This document shows positions 6,876 through 11,800 of a stretch of DNA of 12,624 nt, in pieces (the stretch's first letter is position 1; each line of letters begins with the position of its first letter). The position numbers and the translations under genes were made by a program. The notes under the pieces were generated by a model that saw only the letters and a list, made by a program, of their open reading frames with translations, was not told the DNA's origin and did no database searches. Location of the stretch: positions 1 through 12,624 of the forward strand of contig JBBSWN010000016.1 in assembly GCA_038046265.1 (NCBI GenBank), read 5' to 3'. This DNA is from JAGWAC01 sp038046265 (GTDB lineage: Archaea > Nanobdellota > Nanobdellia > SCGC-AAA011-G17 > JACPIM01).

Positions 6876-7379
6876 ATGCAACTAAAGAGACTATCCTTAG
6901 CAGCAATAGTTCTTGCATTAGCTCCATGCGCAAGCACAACCCAAACAATAGATACAAAAATAAACTCTTTTTATTCTAAAAAAGAAATAAAGGAATCAAA
7001 CAACAATGGAACAAAAACTTTCTACACATTAAATAATGGAATTGAAGTCGAAGTTGTTCAAAAAACCCCCAATTCAAAACCAATTGCAATCAAAATCCTA
7101 AAAGATCCAAACAACTTGCTGATTAGAAACACTCTAAAATTTGATTCAGCAGAAGGTTCGATTTACGAGCTCGACTCAAATGGAACAAGAAGATTTGCTT
7201 TCGATTTTAATAAAATTCGTGTACATTCAACATTTGTAAATGAAAGAGGCAAAACAACTGTCCACTATAGTAGTGGCGGTGTCCAGGGCGATCTTCCCGA
7301 TATTTTTGTTGAAAAAGCTTTGGCAAAACTAGCTGAAATAGAAAAAGACCTTTGTGTCAATTCCTTGCTTGCTTATTGA
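6876..7379 (+). CDS. Exported protein of unknown function
   Basis: This 167-residue protein begins with a signal peptide (MQLKRLSLAAIVLALAPCAS), probably cut near residue 20. C18 follows ALAP, which does not match a standard lipobox because proline sits before the cysteine, so I do not call it a lipoprotein. The mature part is polar, with alternating strand-like segments (TFYTLNNGIEVEVVQK, GSIYELDSNGTRRFAFDF, IRVHSTFVNERGKTTVHY), and ends in a helix (FVEKALAKLAEIEKDL). There is only one further Cys (159). I do not recognise the fold; it could be a small beta-rich envelope protein. It has its own TATA-like box and lies between the B-repeat protein and the PdeM-like gene. Confidence 0.7.
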   Translation: MQLKRLSLAAIVLALAPCASTTQTIDTKINSFYSKKEIKESNNNGTKTFYTLNNGIEVEVVQKTPNSKPIAIKILKDPNNLLIRNTLKFDSAEGSIYELDSNGTRRFAFDFNKIRVHSTFVNERGKTTVHYSSGGVQGDLPDIFVEKALAKLAEIEKDLCVNSLLAY

Positions 7380-7437
7380 CAAAATTTTTAATTCTTCCTG
7401 TCTTATTATTTCTCGGTGAAGCTTCCCGGTTTTCCGT

Positions 7438-7459
7438 GAACGCTTTTCTGAAAAGGTTC
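7438..7459 (+). repeat. Junction inverted repeat 1, two bases before an ATG
   Basis: The arms GAA-c-GCTTTT and AAAAGGTTC, around the loop CTG, pair except for a G-G mismatch and one bulged C. The right arm ends two bases before the ATG of the phosphoesterase gene and contains AAAAGG, which could act as a weak ribosome binding site. This is the most divergent member of the family. With its left flank (AAGCTT, then GGTTTTCC) it resembles the element before the RpoF gene at 9864-9897. Confidence 0.6.
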
Positions 7460-7461
7460 AA

Positions 7462-8166
7462 ATGGATTCAAATATTCAAATTAAAGATCTGGCTTTATAC
7501 TTAAAGAAAGAAGAAGTCCTAATAATTGGAGATATACATTTAGGTTATGAAGAATCCTTGTCTCAAAGGGGTGTTTTAGTCCCAAGATTTCAGTTAGAAG
7601 AAACATTAAAAAGGCTTGAAAAAATATTAAATAAATTAAAAGTAAAAGAAGTAGTTATTACAGGCGACCTAAAACACGAGTTTGGAAAAATTCTTCATAC
7701 AGAATCAAAAGATACTTTGCAATTTTTAGATTTCTTGTTAAAAAAATATAAAGTAAATATAATAAAAGGAAACCATGACACAATTCTTTCATATATAGCT
7801 CAAAAAAGAAACATAGAATTAAAACAATATTATAAAATAAATGATTATTTCATTTGTCATGGTGATAAATTAATAGAAAACTTAGACTTATTCAGTTCAA
7901 AAACAATAATTATAGGTCACGAGCATCCAGCAATATCAATATCAAAAAATTCAAGGACAGAAACATTCAAGTGTTTTTTAGTCGGAAAATACAAAGATAC
8001 AGAATTAATTGTTATGCCAAGTTTCAATGTCTTAATAGAAGGCTCTGACATTTTAAAAGAAAAACTCTTAAGTCCTTTTTTAAAGAAAACTAACTTAGAC
8101 GATTTTGAAGTTCATGTTATAGCCGACAAAGTCTATAATTTTGGCAAGTTAAAAAATCTAAAATAA
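7462..8166 (+). CDS. PdeM/COG1407-like calcineurin-type metallophosphoesterase
   Basis: This two-metal phosphoesterase is predicted to hydrolyse phosphodiester or phosphomonoester bonds. The metal ligand motifs are complete: GDIHLG (23-28, D24 and H26), GDLKHEFG (68-75), GNHD (103-106), HGD (133-135) and GHEHP (152-156). The N-terminal pattern, with the GYEESL sequence and the following Arg/Gln-rich helix, and the length of 234 residues fit COG1407. That group includes bacterial PdeM/LPE enzymes encoded with an Lhr helicase in ligase-associated DNA-repair clusters. Here an Lhr helicase lies upstream on the same strand, separated by two exported-protein genes. No signal peptide is present, so it acts in the cytoplasm. 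A junction inverted repeat abuts the start. DNA or RNA 3' or cyclic phosphate is a plausible substrate, by family analogy only. Confidence 0.88.
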   Translation: MDSNIQIKDLALYLKKEEVLIIGDIHLGYEESLSQRGVLVPRFQLEETLKRLEKILNKLKVKEVVITGDLKHEFGKILHTESKDTLQFLDFLLKKYKVNIIKGNHDTILSYIAQKRNIELKQYYKINDYFICHGDKLIENLDLFSSKTIIIGHEHPAISISKNSRTETFKCFLVGKYKDTELIVMPSFNVLIEGSDILKEKLLSPFLKKTNLDDFEVHVIADKVYNFGKLKNLK

Positions 8167-8194
8167 ATCATTTTTGGTTTTCCATTTTTTCCCT

Positions 8195-8217
8195 TAAGGC
8201 TTTTTCAAAAAGGCTTA
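8195..8217. terminator. Junction inverted repeat 2 between convergent genes, likely terminator
   Basis: The arms TAAGGCTTTTT and AAAAAGGCTTA, around a single C, pair along 11 positions except for one central G-G mismatch. The element starts 28 bases after the stop of the phosphoesterase gene. Read on the minus strand, it begins exactly at the TAA of the 8215-8718 gene. T-runs just upstream on the plus strand (TTTTT at 8171, TTTTTT at 8185) resemble archaeal T-tract terminators. It probably ends transcription from one or both sides. On the minus strand it is nearly identical to the element at the S13 stop (11764-11787). Confidence 0.6.
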
Positions 8218-8718
8218 CCTTTTTATCAGATAATATAATCCAGCAGTAAACAAAACTAAAATAACTAAAGCCAATGTAATATTTCCTGCACCTATCCCAG
8301 GATTTTCAATTACTTCTTCATTAGCTTGAAAAGATTCCATTAGCTCCCTTTCCTCTTGTATTTCCTCTTCAATTTTTTCTTCAACACTTTCCCCTAATTC
8401 AATGCATCTGTCATTCAAGCAGCTGTCATCACATTCACAATCTTCACAATAAACCTTGACATCCAGCCTTATATCTTCCTTAGAAATTCTCTTAACAAGC
8501 AAGCTTACCTCATTTACTGTTTTCTGCCTGTCTTTTGATAAAATAGCTCTTTCATTATTTACGCACACTAAAGCCTTGCCATTATCCTTGTCAATGCCTA
8601 AAAGAGTTACATTTCTTCCATCTGAATAATAACTCTCGCTAACTTCTAAATTTACTCTTGCAGAATAAGCAAGGGGCATAATAAAAAGCAGTGTAAAAAC
8701 AAGTAAATATAGCTTCAT
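8215..8718 (-). CDS. Cys-rich surface protein anchored by a C-terminal helix
   Basis: This 167-residue protein has a clear signal peptide (about 1-19, ending AYSA). A strand-rich domain of about 70 residues follows, then a cysteine cluster (C91, C94, C96, C100, C105, in YCEDCECDDSC...RC) likely held by disulfides or binding metal. Next come a very acidic stretch rich in Glu (about 108-139) and a single membrane helix (about 147-164) ending in KR. The expected topology is outside the cell with a C-terminal anchor, a layout common for archaeal surface proteins. C52 is the only cysteine outside the cluster. I recognise no named family. The acidic linker could be a spacer from the membrane. Its stop codon forms part of the inverted repeat shared with the convergent gene, and a TATA-like box lies about 29 bases upstream of its ATG. 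Confidence 0.8.
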   Translation of the reverse strand: MKLYLLVFTLLFIMPLAYSARVNLEVSESYYSDGRNVTLLGIDKDNGKALVCVNNERAILSKDRQKTVNEVSLLVKRISKEDIRLDVKVYCEDCECDDSCLNDRCIELGESVEEKIEEEIQEERELMESFQANEEVIENPGIGAGNITLALVILVLFTAGLYYLIKR

Positions 8719-8740
8719 TTCATATTTATAAGGTCTTAAA

Positions 8741-8752
8741 GATTATTTAAAA
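8741..8752 (-). promoter_or_regulatory. TATA-like box for the Cys-rich surface protein gene
   Basis: On the minus strand CTTTTAAATAAT is centred about 29 bases before the ATG at 8718. A second, prettier TATA-like block (CTTATAAATA, about 8723-8732) is too close to the ATG to direct initiation upstream of it. The spacing favours the first box. Confidence 0.45.
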
Positions 8753-8837
8753 GTTTTCAATAAATTTCGCGAATAAATTCTCTTAAAAAATTCGAAAAGT
8801 TTCCGGATTAATTACTGTCTAATTAGAACTTTTCCCA

Positions 8838-8847
8838 TTTATAAATA
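8838..8847 (+). promoter_or_regulatory. TATA box inside repeat copy 2
   Basis: TTTATAAATA is identical to the box at 3661-3670, and the next four bases (CTAC) are the same too. The expected start falls near 8868, inside the second 13-bp unit. No intact protein gene begins within the next 200 bases, so a non-coding transcript or a decayed gene is the likely product. Confidence 0.55.
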
Positions 8848-8849
8848 CT

Positions 8850-8875
8850 ACTGGACAAATCTACTGGACAAATCT
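8850..8875 (+). repeat. Tandem 13-bp repeat pair (ACTGGACAAATCT twice)
   Basis: Two identical units adjoin each other directly, starting 2 bases after the TATA box. Relative to copy 1 the last bases vary (AWCY), while ACTGGACAAA is unchanged in all four units. This is the profile expected of a protein-binding core with tolerant ends. Confidence 0.8.
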
Positions 8876-8890
8876 GGGACCTGCCTAGCC

Positions 8891-8900
8891 CTTATAAATA
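8891..8900 (+). promoter_or_regulatory. Second TATA-like box in repeat copy 2
   Basis: CTTATAAATA is a good TATA match whose expected start is near 8920. That start lies about 20 bases before an AAAGGATG sequence at 8938-8945, but the frame opened by that ATG (8943) closes after ten codons. It aligns with the weaker box at 3712-3723. Confidence 0.45.
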
Positions 8901-8904
8901 ATAA

Positions 8905-9090
8905 TTCTTTTTTAAGAATAATAAAATAATACAAGATAAAGGATGTTCGGGTATATTACACAAAGTAACTATTAATGGACAATTAGCCCGTGATTTATGT
9001 GCGAAATTATATAAAAATTGTGGGAAGTTATACTTAAAAAGAAAAAGGTATAAATATGAATTACACTTATCAAAATTAAATGGAATATAA
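8905..9090 (+). pseudogene. Possible remnant of a homing endonuclease C-terminus
   Basis: A frame stays open from 8905 to the stop at 9088-9090 but holds no ATG, GTG or TTG. The peptide contains INGQLARDLCAKLYKN, then LYLKRKRYKYELHLSKLN. The pattern G-x-x-A-x-x-L-x-x-x-LY followed by YLxRKxxKY resembles the end of LAGLIDADG intron- or intein-type endonucleases. It runs 11 bases into the start of Pth2. An ATG at 8943 in another frame codes for only ten residues, which could reflect a frameshift. Alternatives are chance openness in A/T-rich DNA, or a functional small protein with a non-standard start. The conserved LAGLIDADG helices are absent, so at most the C-terminal end remains. Confidence 0.3.
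9049..9056 (+). promoter_or_regulatory. TATA box for the Pth2 gene
   Basis: TATAAATA, preceded by the purine-rich GAAAAAGG (BRE-like), is centred about 27 bases before the ATG at 9080. It implies a leaderless Pth2 mRNA. It is one of the clearest promoters in the window and lies inside the putative endonuclease remnant. Confidence 0.65.
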
Positions 9091-9436
9091 ATTAGTGATT
9101 TTAATGAGAAAAGATCTGAATATGAAGCCAGGAAAAGCAATGGTTCAAGCTATGCATGCTGCTGTCGAAGTTTCTTTAAAAACTTTAAAAGATAACAAAG
9201 ATAAGGTTAAACTTTGGCGCGAAGATGGAATGAAAAAAGTTGTTCTAAAAGTTGAAACTGAAAAAGAATTATTAAGATATAATCAAGAAGCAAAAGACTC
9301 TGGCTTAACAACATCCTTGATAACAGATGCAGGAAGAACTTTTTTCAAAGAGCCTACTAAAACATGCCTTGCAATAGGTCCAGATAAAGAGGAAAAAATA
9401 GACAAAATAACAGGCAAGTTAAAACTAATTAATTAG
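9080..9436 (+). CDS. pth2: Peptidyl-tRNA hydrolase, Pth2 family
   Basis: This enzyme cleaves the ester bond between peptide and tRNA in peptidyl-tRNAs that drop off ribosomes, recycling tRNA in the cytoplasm. The 118-residue length is typical of archaeal Pth2. Key stretches are MRKDLNMKPGKAMVQAMHAA (9-28), matching the K-x-GK-x-x-x-Q-x-x-HA signature, then W46 and KKVVLKVETEKEL, GLTTSLITDAGRT (75-87) and CLAIGP (96-101), with the closing ID-x-ITGKLKL. Family residues K19, Q23, H26, D83 and T87 are all present. The usual AAQ before the helix is MVQ here, a minor change. The start at 9080 is supported by the TATA box at the leaderless distance. A second Met at 9107 would remove the first strand and is unlikely. 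It precedes the L21e-RpoF group. Confidence 0.95.
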   Translation: MEYKLVILMRKDLNMKPGKAMVQAMHAAVEVSLKTLKDNKDKVKLWREDGMKKVVLKVETEKELLRYNQEAKDSGLTTSLITDAGRTFFKEPTKTCLAIGPDKEEKIDKITGKLKLIN

Positions 9437-9481
9437 TTCTTTTTCGTAATTTCTTTTCAAAATCCCCCTGTTTTTTTTGGT

Positions 9482-9505
9482 AAAGCTTTTTTCTTAAAAA
9501 GGTTT
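9482..9505 (+). repeat. Junction inverted repeat 3, after Pth2 and before the L21e promoter
   Basis: The arms AAAGCTTTTT and AAAAAGGTTT, around the loop TCTT, pair except for one G-G mismatch at the family position. Unlike other members, it is separated from the next ATG by a TATA box, so it would not be part of a leaderless L21e mRNA. It follows a T-run (TTTTTTTT at 9471-9478). Here it most simply serves as a 3' end or terminator for Pth2. Confidence 0.6.
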
Positions 9506-9512
9506 GAAAAGC

Positions 9513-9520
9513 TTTATAAA
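9513..9520 (+). promoter_or_regulatory. TATA box for the L21e-RpoF-DUF655 operon
   Basis: TTTATAAA, with BRE-like GAAAAGC before it, is centred about 27 bases ahead of the ATG at 9543. This gives a leaderless start for the ribosomal protein gene. Two further TATA-like stretches (TACTATATAA) lie closer and are less well placed. Confidence 0.65.
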
Positions 9521-9542
9521 TACTATATAATAAACAAATCAA

Positions 9543-9848
9543 ATGGCGCGAAGAAAAGGCGGGTCTAGAAGAAAATCTAGGGCTAAATTCAGAAGAAACA
9601 TCAGAGATAAAGGTAAAGTTAGTATTAGAAAATACCTTCAGTCATTTAAAACAGGGGATAAGGTATGTTTAAACGCCAATCCGTCAGTTCATAAAGGATT
9701 ATACTTTCAAAGATTCCACGGAAATAAAGGTACAATAAAAAATAAAAGGGGCAGCTGCTATATAGTTGAAATAAAAGACAAAACTAAAGCAAAAAATTTA
9801 ATAGTTCATCCAGTACATTTAACAAAGGTTATAGGAGATAAAAAATAA
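9543..9848 (+). CDS. rpl21e: 50S ribosomal protein L21e
   Basis: This is a large-subunit ribosomal protein found in archaea and eukaryotes. The 101 residues have the typical basic N-terminus (MARRKGGSRRKSRAKFRR). The L21e core follows: FKTGDKVCLNANPSVHKG (35-52), RFHGNKGTIKNKRG (57-70), YIVEI and HPVHLTKV (88-95). Length and motifs are normal. It binds 23S rRNA and is expected to lie on the large subunit. It is followed by RpoF and DUF655, a conserved archaeal order, which raises confidence. The start is fixed by the TATA box about 27 bases upstream and by the family N-terminus. Confidence 0.96.
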   Translation: MARRKGGSRRKSRAKFRRNIRDKGKVSIRKYLQSFKTGDKVCLNANPSVHKGLYFQRFHGNKGTIKNKRGSCYIVEIKDKTKAKNLIVHPVHLTKVIGDKK

Positions 9849-9863
9849 TTAAAGATAAGCTTA

Positions 9864-9897
9864 GGGTTTTTCCCGAGGCTTTTTATCAAAAAGGCTC
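9864..9897 (+). repeat. Junction inverted repeat 4, two bases before the RpoF ATG
   Basis: The element has two stems. GGG-TTTTT-CCC (9864-9874) could form a small stem with a five-T loop. GAGGCTTTTT and AAAAAGGCTC (9875-9884 and 9888-9897), around the loop ATC, pair except for one central G-G mismatch. The right arm ends two bases before the ATG and includes AAAAAGG, a possible weak ribosome binding site. No TATA box lies between the L21e stop and this gene, so the element should be in the operon mRNA. Confidence 0.65.
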
Positions 9898-9899
9898 AA

Positions 9900-10235
9900 A
9901 TGGCAGAAATAGAAATAATAGAAGAAATTCCAGTATCCTTGCCAGAAGTCAAGGAATCAATAGAATTAATTAATAAAAGAGAGAAGGTATTGTCACAAAG
10001 AGCAACAAAAGTGCTTGATTATATTTCAAAAGTCAGCTCATTAAAATTAAAAGAAGCGAATGAATTAAAAAAGAAGTTAAAAGAAAGTGGTGTAGAAAGA
10101 CTAAAAGACAAGCATATTGCAAAATTAATTGATATCATGCCAAAGGACATGGACAGTTTAAAAGCTGTTTTCACAGGTGACAGCATAATACTAAAACAAG
10201 AAGACCTTAAAAAAATATTAGAATGTTTAATTTAA
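9900..10235 (+). CDS. rpoF: RNA polymerase subunit Rpb4 (RpoF)
   Basis: This is the archaeal counterpart of eukaryotic Rpb4. Together with Rpb7 (RpoE) it forms the stalk of RNA polymerase, which aids open-complex formation and RNA handling. The 111 residues are near the family length. The N-terminal part (EIIEEIPVSLPEVKESIE) is the tip that pairs with Rpb7. The helical C-terminal half (SQRATKVLDYISKVSSLKLKEANELKKKL, then HIAKLIDIMPKDMDSLKAVF) is the HRDC-like bundle. The position between L21e and DUF655 is the conserved archaeal order and settles the identification, as Rpb4 proteins vary in sequence. A junction inverted repeat covers the region just before the ATG, so translation may depend on the structure there. 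The stop is followed by DUF655 after three bases. Confidence 0.92.
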   Translation: MAEIEIIEEIPVSLPEVKESIELINKREKVLSQRATKVLDYISKVSSLKLKEANELKKKLKESGVERLKDKHIAKLIDIMPKDMDSLKAVFTGDSIILKQEDLKKILECLI

Positions 10236-10238
10236 AAA

Positions 10239-10799
10239 ATGTTCAAGAAAGAAGTAAAGGAAGAGAAAGCAATAGTATTGGATTTTTTGCCAAATGGCTA
10301 CCCATTCGACACAAGGCCATTGCACAAAAAGACCCCCATAGCTCAAGCTCTAGGCAAAGAACATTTTATACTTCTTGAACTAGTTCCAAAAAGAAACATA
10401 TTTCTCCAGCCTTATGAAGAAGTCTACATGGGGGAAGGAAAAAGAGACAAAATCCACCATATAATAGGAAGAATCCCGGCAGAAAAATTAACTCAAACAG
10501 CCCAGTCAGAGCTCGATGCAATTATAGAAGACTTGGTAAATAAAGATGAAGCAAAGTTTGTTGAATTCTTTAACAAAGCAGAGCCTATTAATATAAGAAA
10601 GCACCAGATAGAACTGCTTCCTGGAATAGGAAAAAAACACATGCAGGATATTTTGGAAAAAAGAACTGAAAAGCCGTTTGAAAGCTTTGAAGACATAAGA
10701 AACAGGGTTAAACTAATACCAGACCCTAAAAAACTTGTAATAAAAAGAATCTTGATAGAAATAAAAAGCGAAGACAAGCACAGGCTTTTTATAAATTAA
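10239..10799 (+). CDS. DUF655 protein with helix-hairpin-helix motif
   Basis: This archaeal protein family (DUF655, COG1491) is presumed to bind nucleic acid; its exact role is not known to me. The 186 residues match the usual length. Residues 10-80 form a strand-rich domain (AIVLDFLPNGYPFD, FILLELVPKRNIFLQPYEEVYMGEG, HHIIGRI), and residues 120-142 contain a helix-hairpin-helix motif (IELLPGIGKKHMQDILEKR), seen in proteins that hold DNA or RNA backbones. The C-terminal part (KRILIEIKSEDKHRLFIN) is strand and tail. The gene starts three bases after the RpoF stop, the conserved order in archaea, where it often comes before an rRNA dimethyltransferase (KsgA/RsmA). Here that gene is not the next one; a small membrane protein gene follows instead. 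Confidence 0.9.
   Translation: MFKKEVKEEKAIVLDFLPNGYPFDTRPLHKKTPIAQALGKEHFILLELVPKRNIFLQPYEEVYMGEGKRDKIHHIIGRIPAEKLTQTAQSELDAIIEDLVNKDEAKFVEFFNKAEPINIRKHQIELLPGIGKKHMQDILEKRTEKPFESFEDIRNRVKLIPDPKKLVIKRILIEIKSEDKHRLFIN
10786..10797 (+). promoter_or_regulatory. TATA box at the end of the DUF655 gene
   Basis: TTTTTATAAATT overlaps the last codons of DUF655. The expected transcription start is near 10818, about 29 bases before the ATG at 10847. GGTG at 10837-10840 is a likely Shine-Dalgarno site, six bases from the ATG. This gives the membrane protein gene an mRNA leader, unlike most genes here. Confidence 0.4.
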
Positions 10800-10846
10800 A
10801 TTTAGTAGAAGAAAAGGCATGGGCTTGCTATATTATGGTGTAAAGA

Positions 10847-11251
10847 ATGAAGACTATACAAAATTGTTGGGATATTATCACAACAGCGCTTCTTTGGATA
10901 GGCGTAGCATTTTATGTTGCTGAATTTTTTCTTCATCTATTAGCCCTACCTATTTTAGAGCATGACAAAATATTTTTATATACTCATGATAGATATATTG
11001 CTCTTTTTGCTCTCACTTATGGTATTTTACTCTTTCTTATAAATATAGATAAGAAAAAGTATTCAACCCTATTTAAAATAGTTATGACTGGGGTATTTCT
11101 CTCGTTCATTAATGGTTTCTATATTAGCTCCACTGGAGGATATGCTCCTCTTTTTAACGTTGCAACTGTTGATAATCAATTGCAAATACTAGGTTATTTC
11201 TTTATAATATGGTATTTTTTATTGCTGATTTCTTGGTATTTCAATAGATAA
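10847..11251 (+). CDS. Small four-helix membrane protein, unknown function
   Basis: This 134-residue protein is not recognised. Hydrophobic helices lie at about 11-35, 49-67, 75-95 and 112-132, with short polar loops. Polar residues near the membrane include HD at 39-40, HDR at 47-49 and a Gly-rich loop (STGGYAPLF). No enzyme motif or signal peptide is seen beyond the first helix. The gene sits between the L21e-RpoF-DUF655 group and the S13-S4-S11 group and has its own TATA box and GGTG ribosome binding site, so it looks like an independent unit placed between two information-processing operons. Codon use is similar in A/T content to its neighbours. A transporter subunit or membrane accessory protein is possible but unsupported. 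Confidence 0.7.
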   Translation: MKTIQNCWDIITTALLWIGVAFYVAEFFLHLLALPILEHDKIFLYTHDRYIALFALTYGILLFLINIDKKKYSTLFKIVMTGVFLSFINGFYISSTGGYAPLFNVATVDNQLQILGYFFIIWYFLLLISWYFNR

Positions 11252-11262
11252 TCAAAGAAAAG

Positions 11263-11270
11263 CTTTTAAA
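11263..11270 (+). promoter_or_regulatory. TATA-like box for the S13-S4-S11 operon
   Basis: CTTTTAAA, preceded by the BRE-like GAAAAG, is centred about 29 bases before the ATG of S13 at 11296. This is the expected location for a leaderless or very short-leader mRNA of the ribosomal operon. Confidence 0.55.
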
Positions 11271-11295
11271 CCCTTACTAATCAATAATTTAAAAA

Positions 11296-11766
11296 ATGTC
11301 AGAAGTAAAACAAATCATCAGAATAGTCAATACAGACCTAAAAGGAAATACAAACACTTTCTTTGCCTTGTCCCAAATCCACGGCGTGAGCTATAGTTTT
11401 TCAAATGCAGTTTGTAATTTCTTGAATTTAGACAAAAAAAAGCTAATTGGTTCTTACTCAGATGACGAAATTAAAAAAATAGAAGAAGTAATAAAAAATC
11501 CTTTAAAGCATAATTTCCCATTGTTCATTTTAAACAGAAGAAGAGACATTGAAACAGGAAAAGACGAGCATTTATTAGGATCAGACTTAAAATTAAGAAA
11601 AGAATTTGACATAAAAAGAATGAAGTTAATTAAATCCTATAAAGGAATAAGACATGGTCTTGGTCTTCCAGTAAGAGGGCAAAGTACAAGATCACATTTC
11701 CACAAAGGAAAAGGTAAAAGTAAAGCAGTAGGAGTAAAAAAACCAAGTAAAGGAAAAACAGGCTAA
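11296..11766 (+). CDS. rps13: 30S ribosomal protein S13 (uS13)
   Basis: This is a small-subunit protein of the head region that contacts tRNA and the large subunit. The 156 residues fit the archaeal S13 size. Family signatures are IIRIVNTDLKG (7-17), FFALSQIHGVSYSFSNAVC (22-40), FPLFILNRRRDIETG (74-88) and GIRHGLGLPVRGQSTRSHF (117-135). The canonical RGQRT is RGQST here, a small substitution at a usually conserved site. The tail is basic (KSKAVGVKKPSKGK), as expected for the rRNA-bound end. It heads the archaeal S13-S4-S11 operon. Its TAA begins a junction inverted repeat directly followed by a 42-codon small ORF, which interrupts the usual S13 to S4 neighbourhood. A TATA-like box lies about 29 bases upstream. 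Confidence 0.96.
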   Translation: MSEVKQIIRIVNTDLKGNTNTFFALSQIHGVSYSFSNAVCNFLNLDKKKLIGSYSDDEIKKIEEVIKNPLKHNFPLFILNRRRDIETGKDEHLLGSDLKLRKEFDIKRMKLIKSYKGIRHGLGLPVRGQSTRSHFHKGKGKSKAVGVKKPSKGKTG

Positions 11767-11787
11767 GCCTTTTTAAAAAAAGCCTTA
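11764..11787 (+). repeat. Junction inverted repeat 5, starting at the S13 stop codon
   Basis: The arms TAAGCCTTTTT and AAAAAGCCTTA, around the loop AA, pair at ten of eleven positions, with one C-C mismatch at the place where other copies have G-G. Its first three bases are the S13 TAA. It is the complementary-strand form of the element at 8195-8217, which also begins at a TAA when read from the gene it follows. Three G residues follow at once (AAGGG), giving a possible ribosome binding site for the small ORF at 11801. Confidence 0.6.
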
Positions 11788-11800
11788 AGGGAAAACGAAA

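Larger units (their letters stand above)
8821..8925 (+). repeat. Dispersed promoter-like repeat, copy 2
   Basis: This is the second copy of the element at 3644-3745, with the same order: AATTAGAACTTTTCC, the TATA box, two 13-bp units, a GACCT block, a second TATA-like block and a T-run. It lies in a 361-base stretch with no intact gene, divergent from the surface protein gene. On its right is the open frame 8905-9090 and then Pth2. The rest of the gap (8753-8820) shows only A/T-rich sequence with no clear feature. Confidence 0.75.

Noticed and set aside
7261..7275. Perfect inverted repeat CCACTA-TAG-TAGTGG
   Set aside because: It is short, inside a coding frame, not repeated elsewhere, and expected by chance at this length in a window of this size.
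8719..9079. tRNA or other standard RNA gene in the longest gap
   Set aside because: I saw no GTTCRANNC-type T-arm, no acceptor-stem pairing and no G+C-rich block; the gap is uniformly A/T-rich apart from the repeat.
8892..9140. Minus-strand open frame of 82 codons covering the gap before Pth2
   Set aside because: It overlaps the start of Pth2 and the Pth2 TATA box, and its Phe/Leu/Tyr-rich composition is that of a complement of A-rich sequence.
10493..10777. Minus-strand open frame inside the DUF655 gene
   Set aside because: It lies antisense to a conserved family protein, in a conserved operon, without promoter or start signals.
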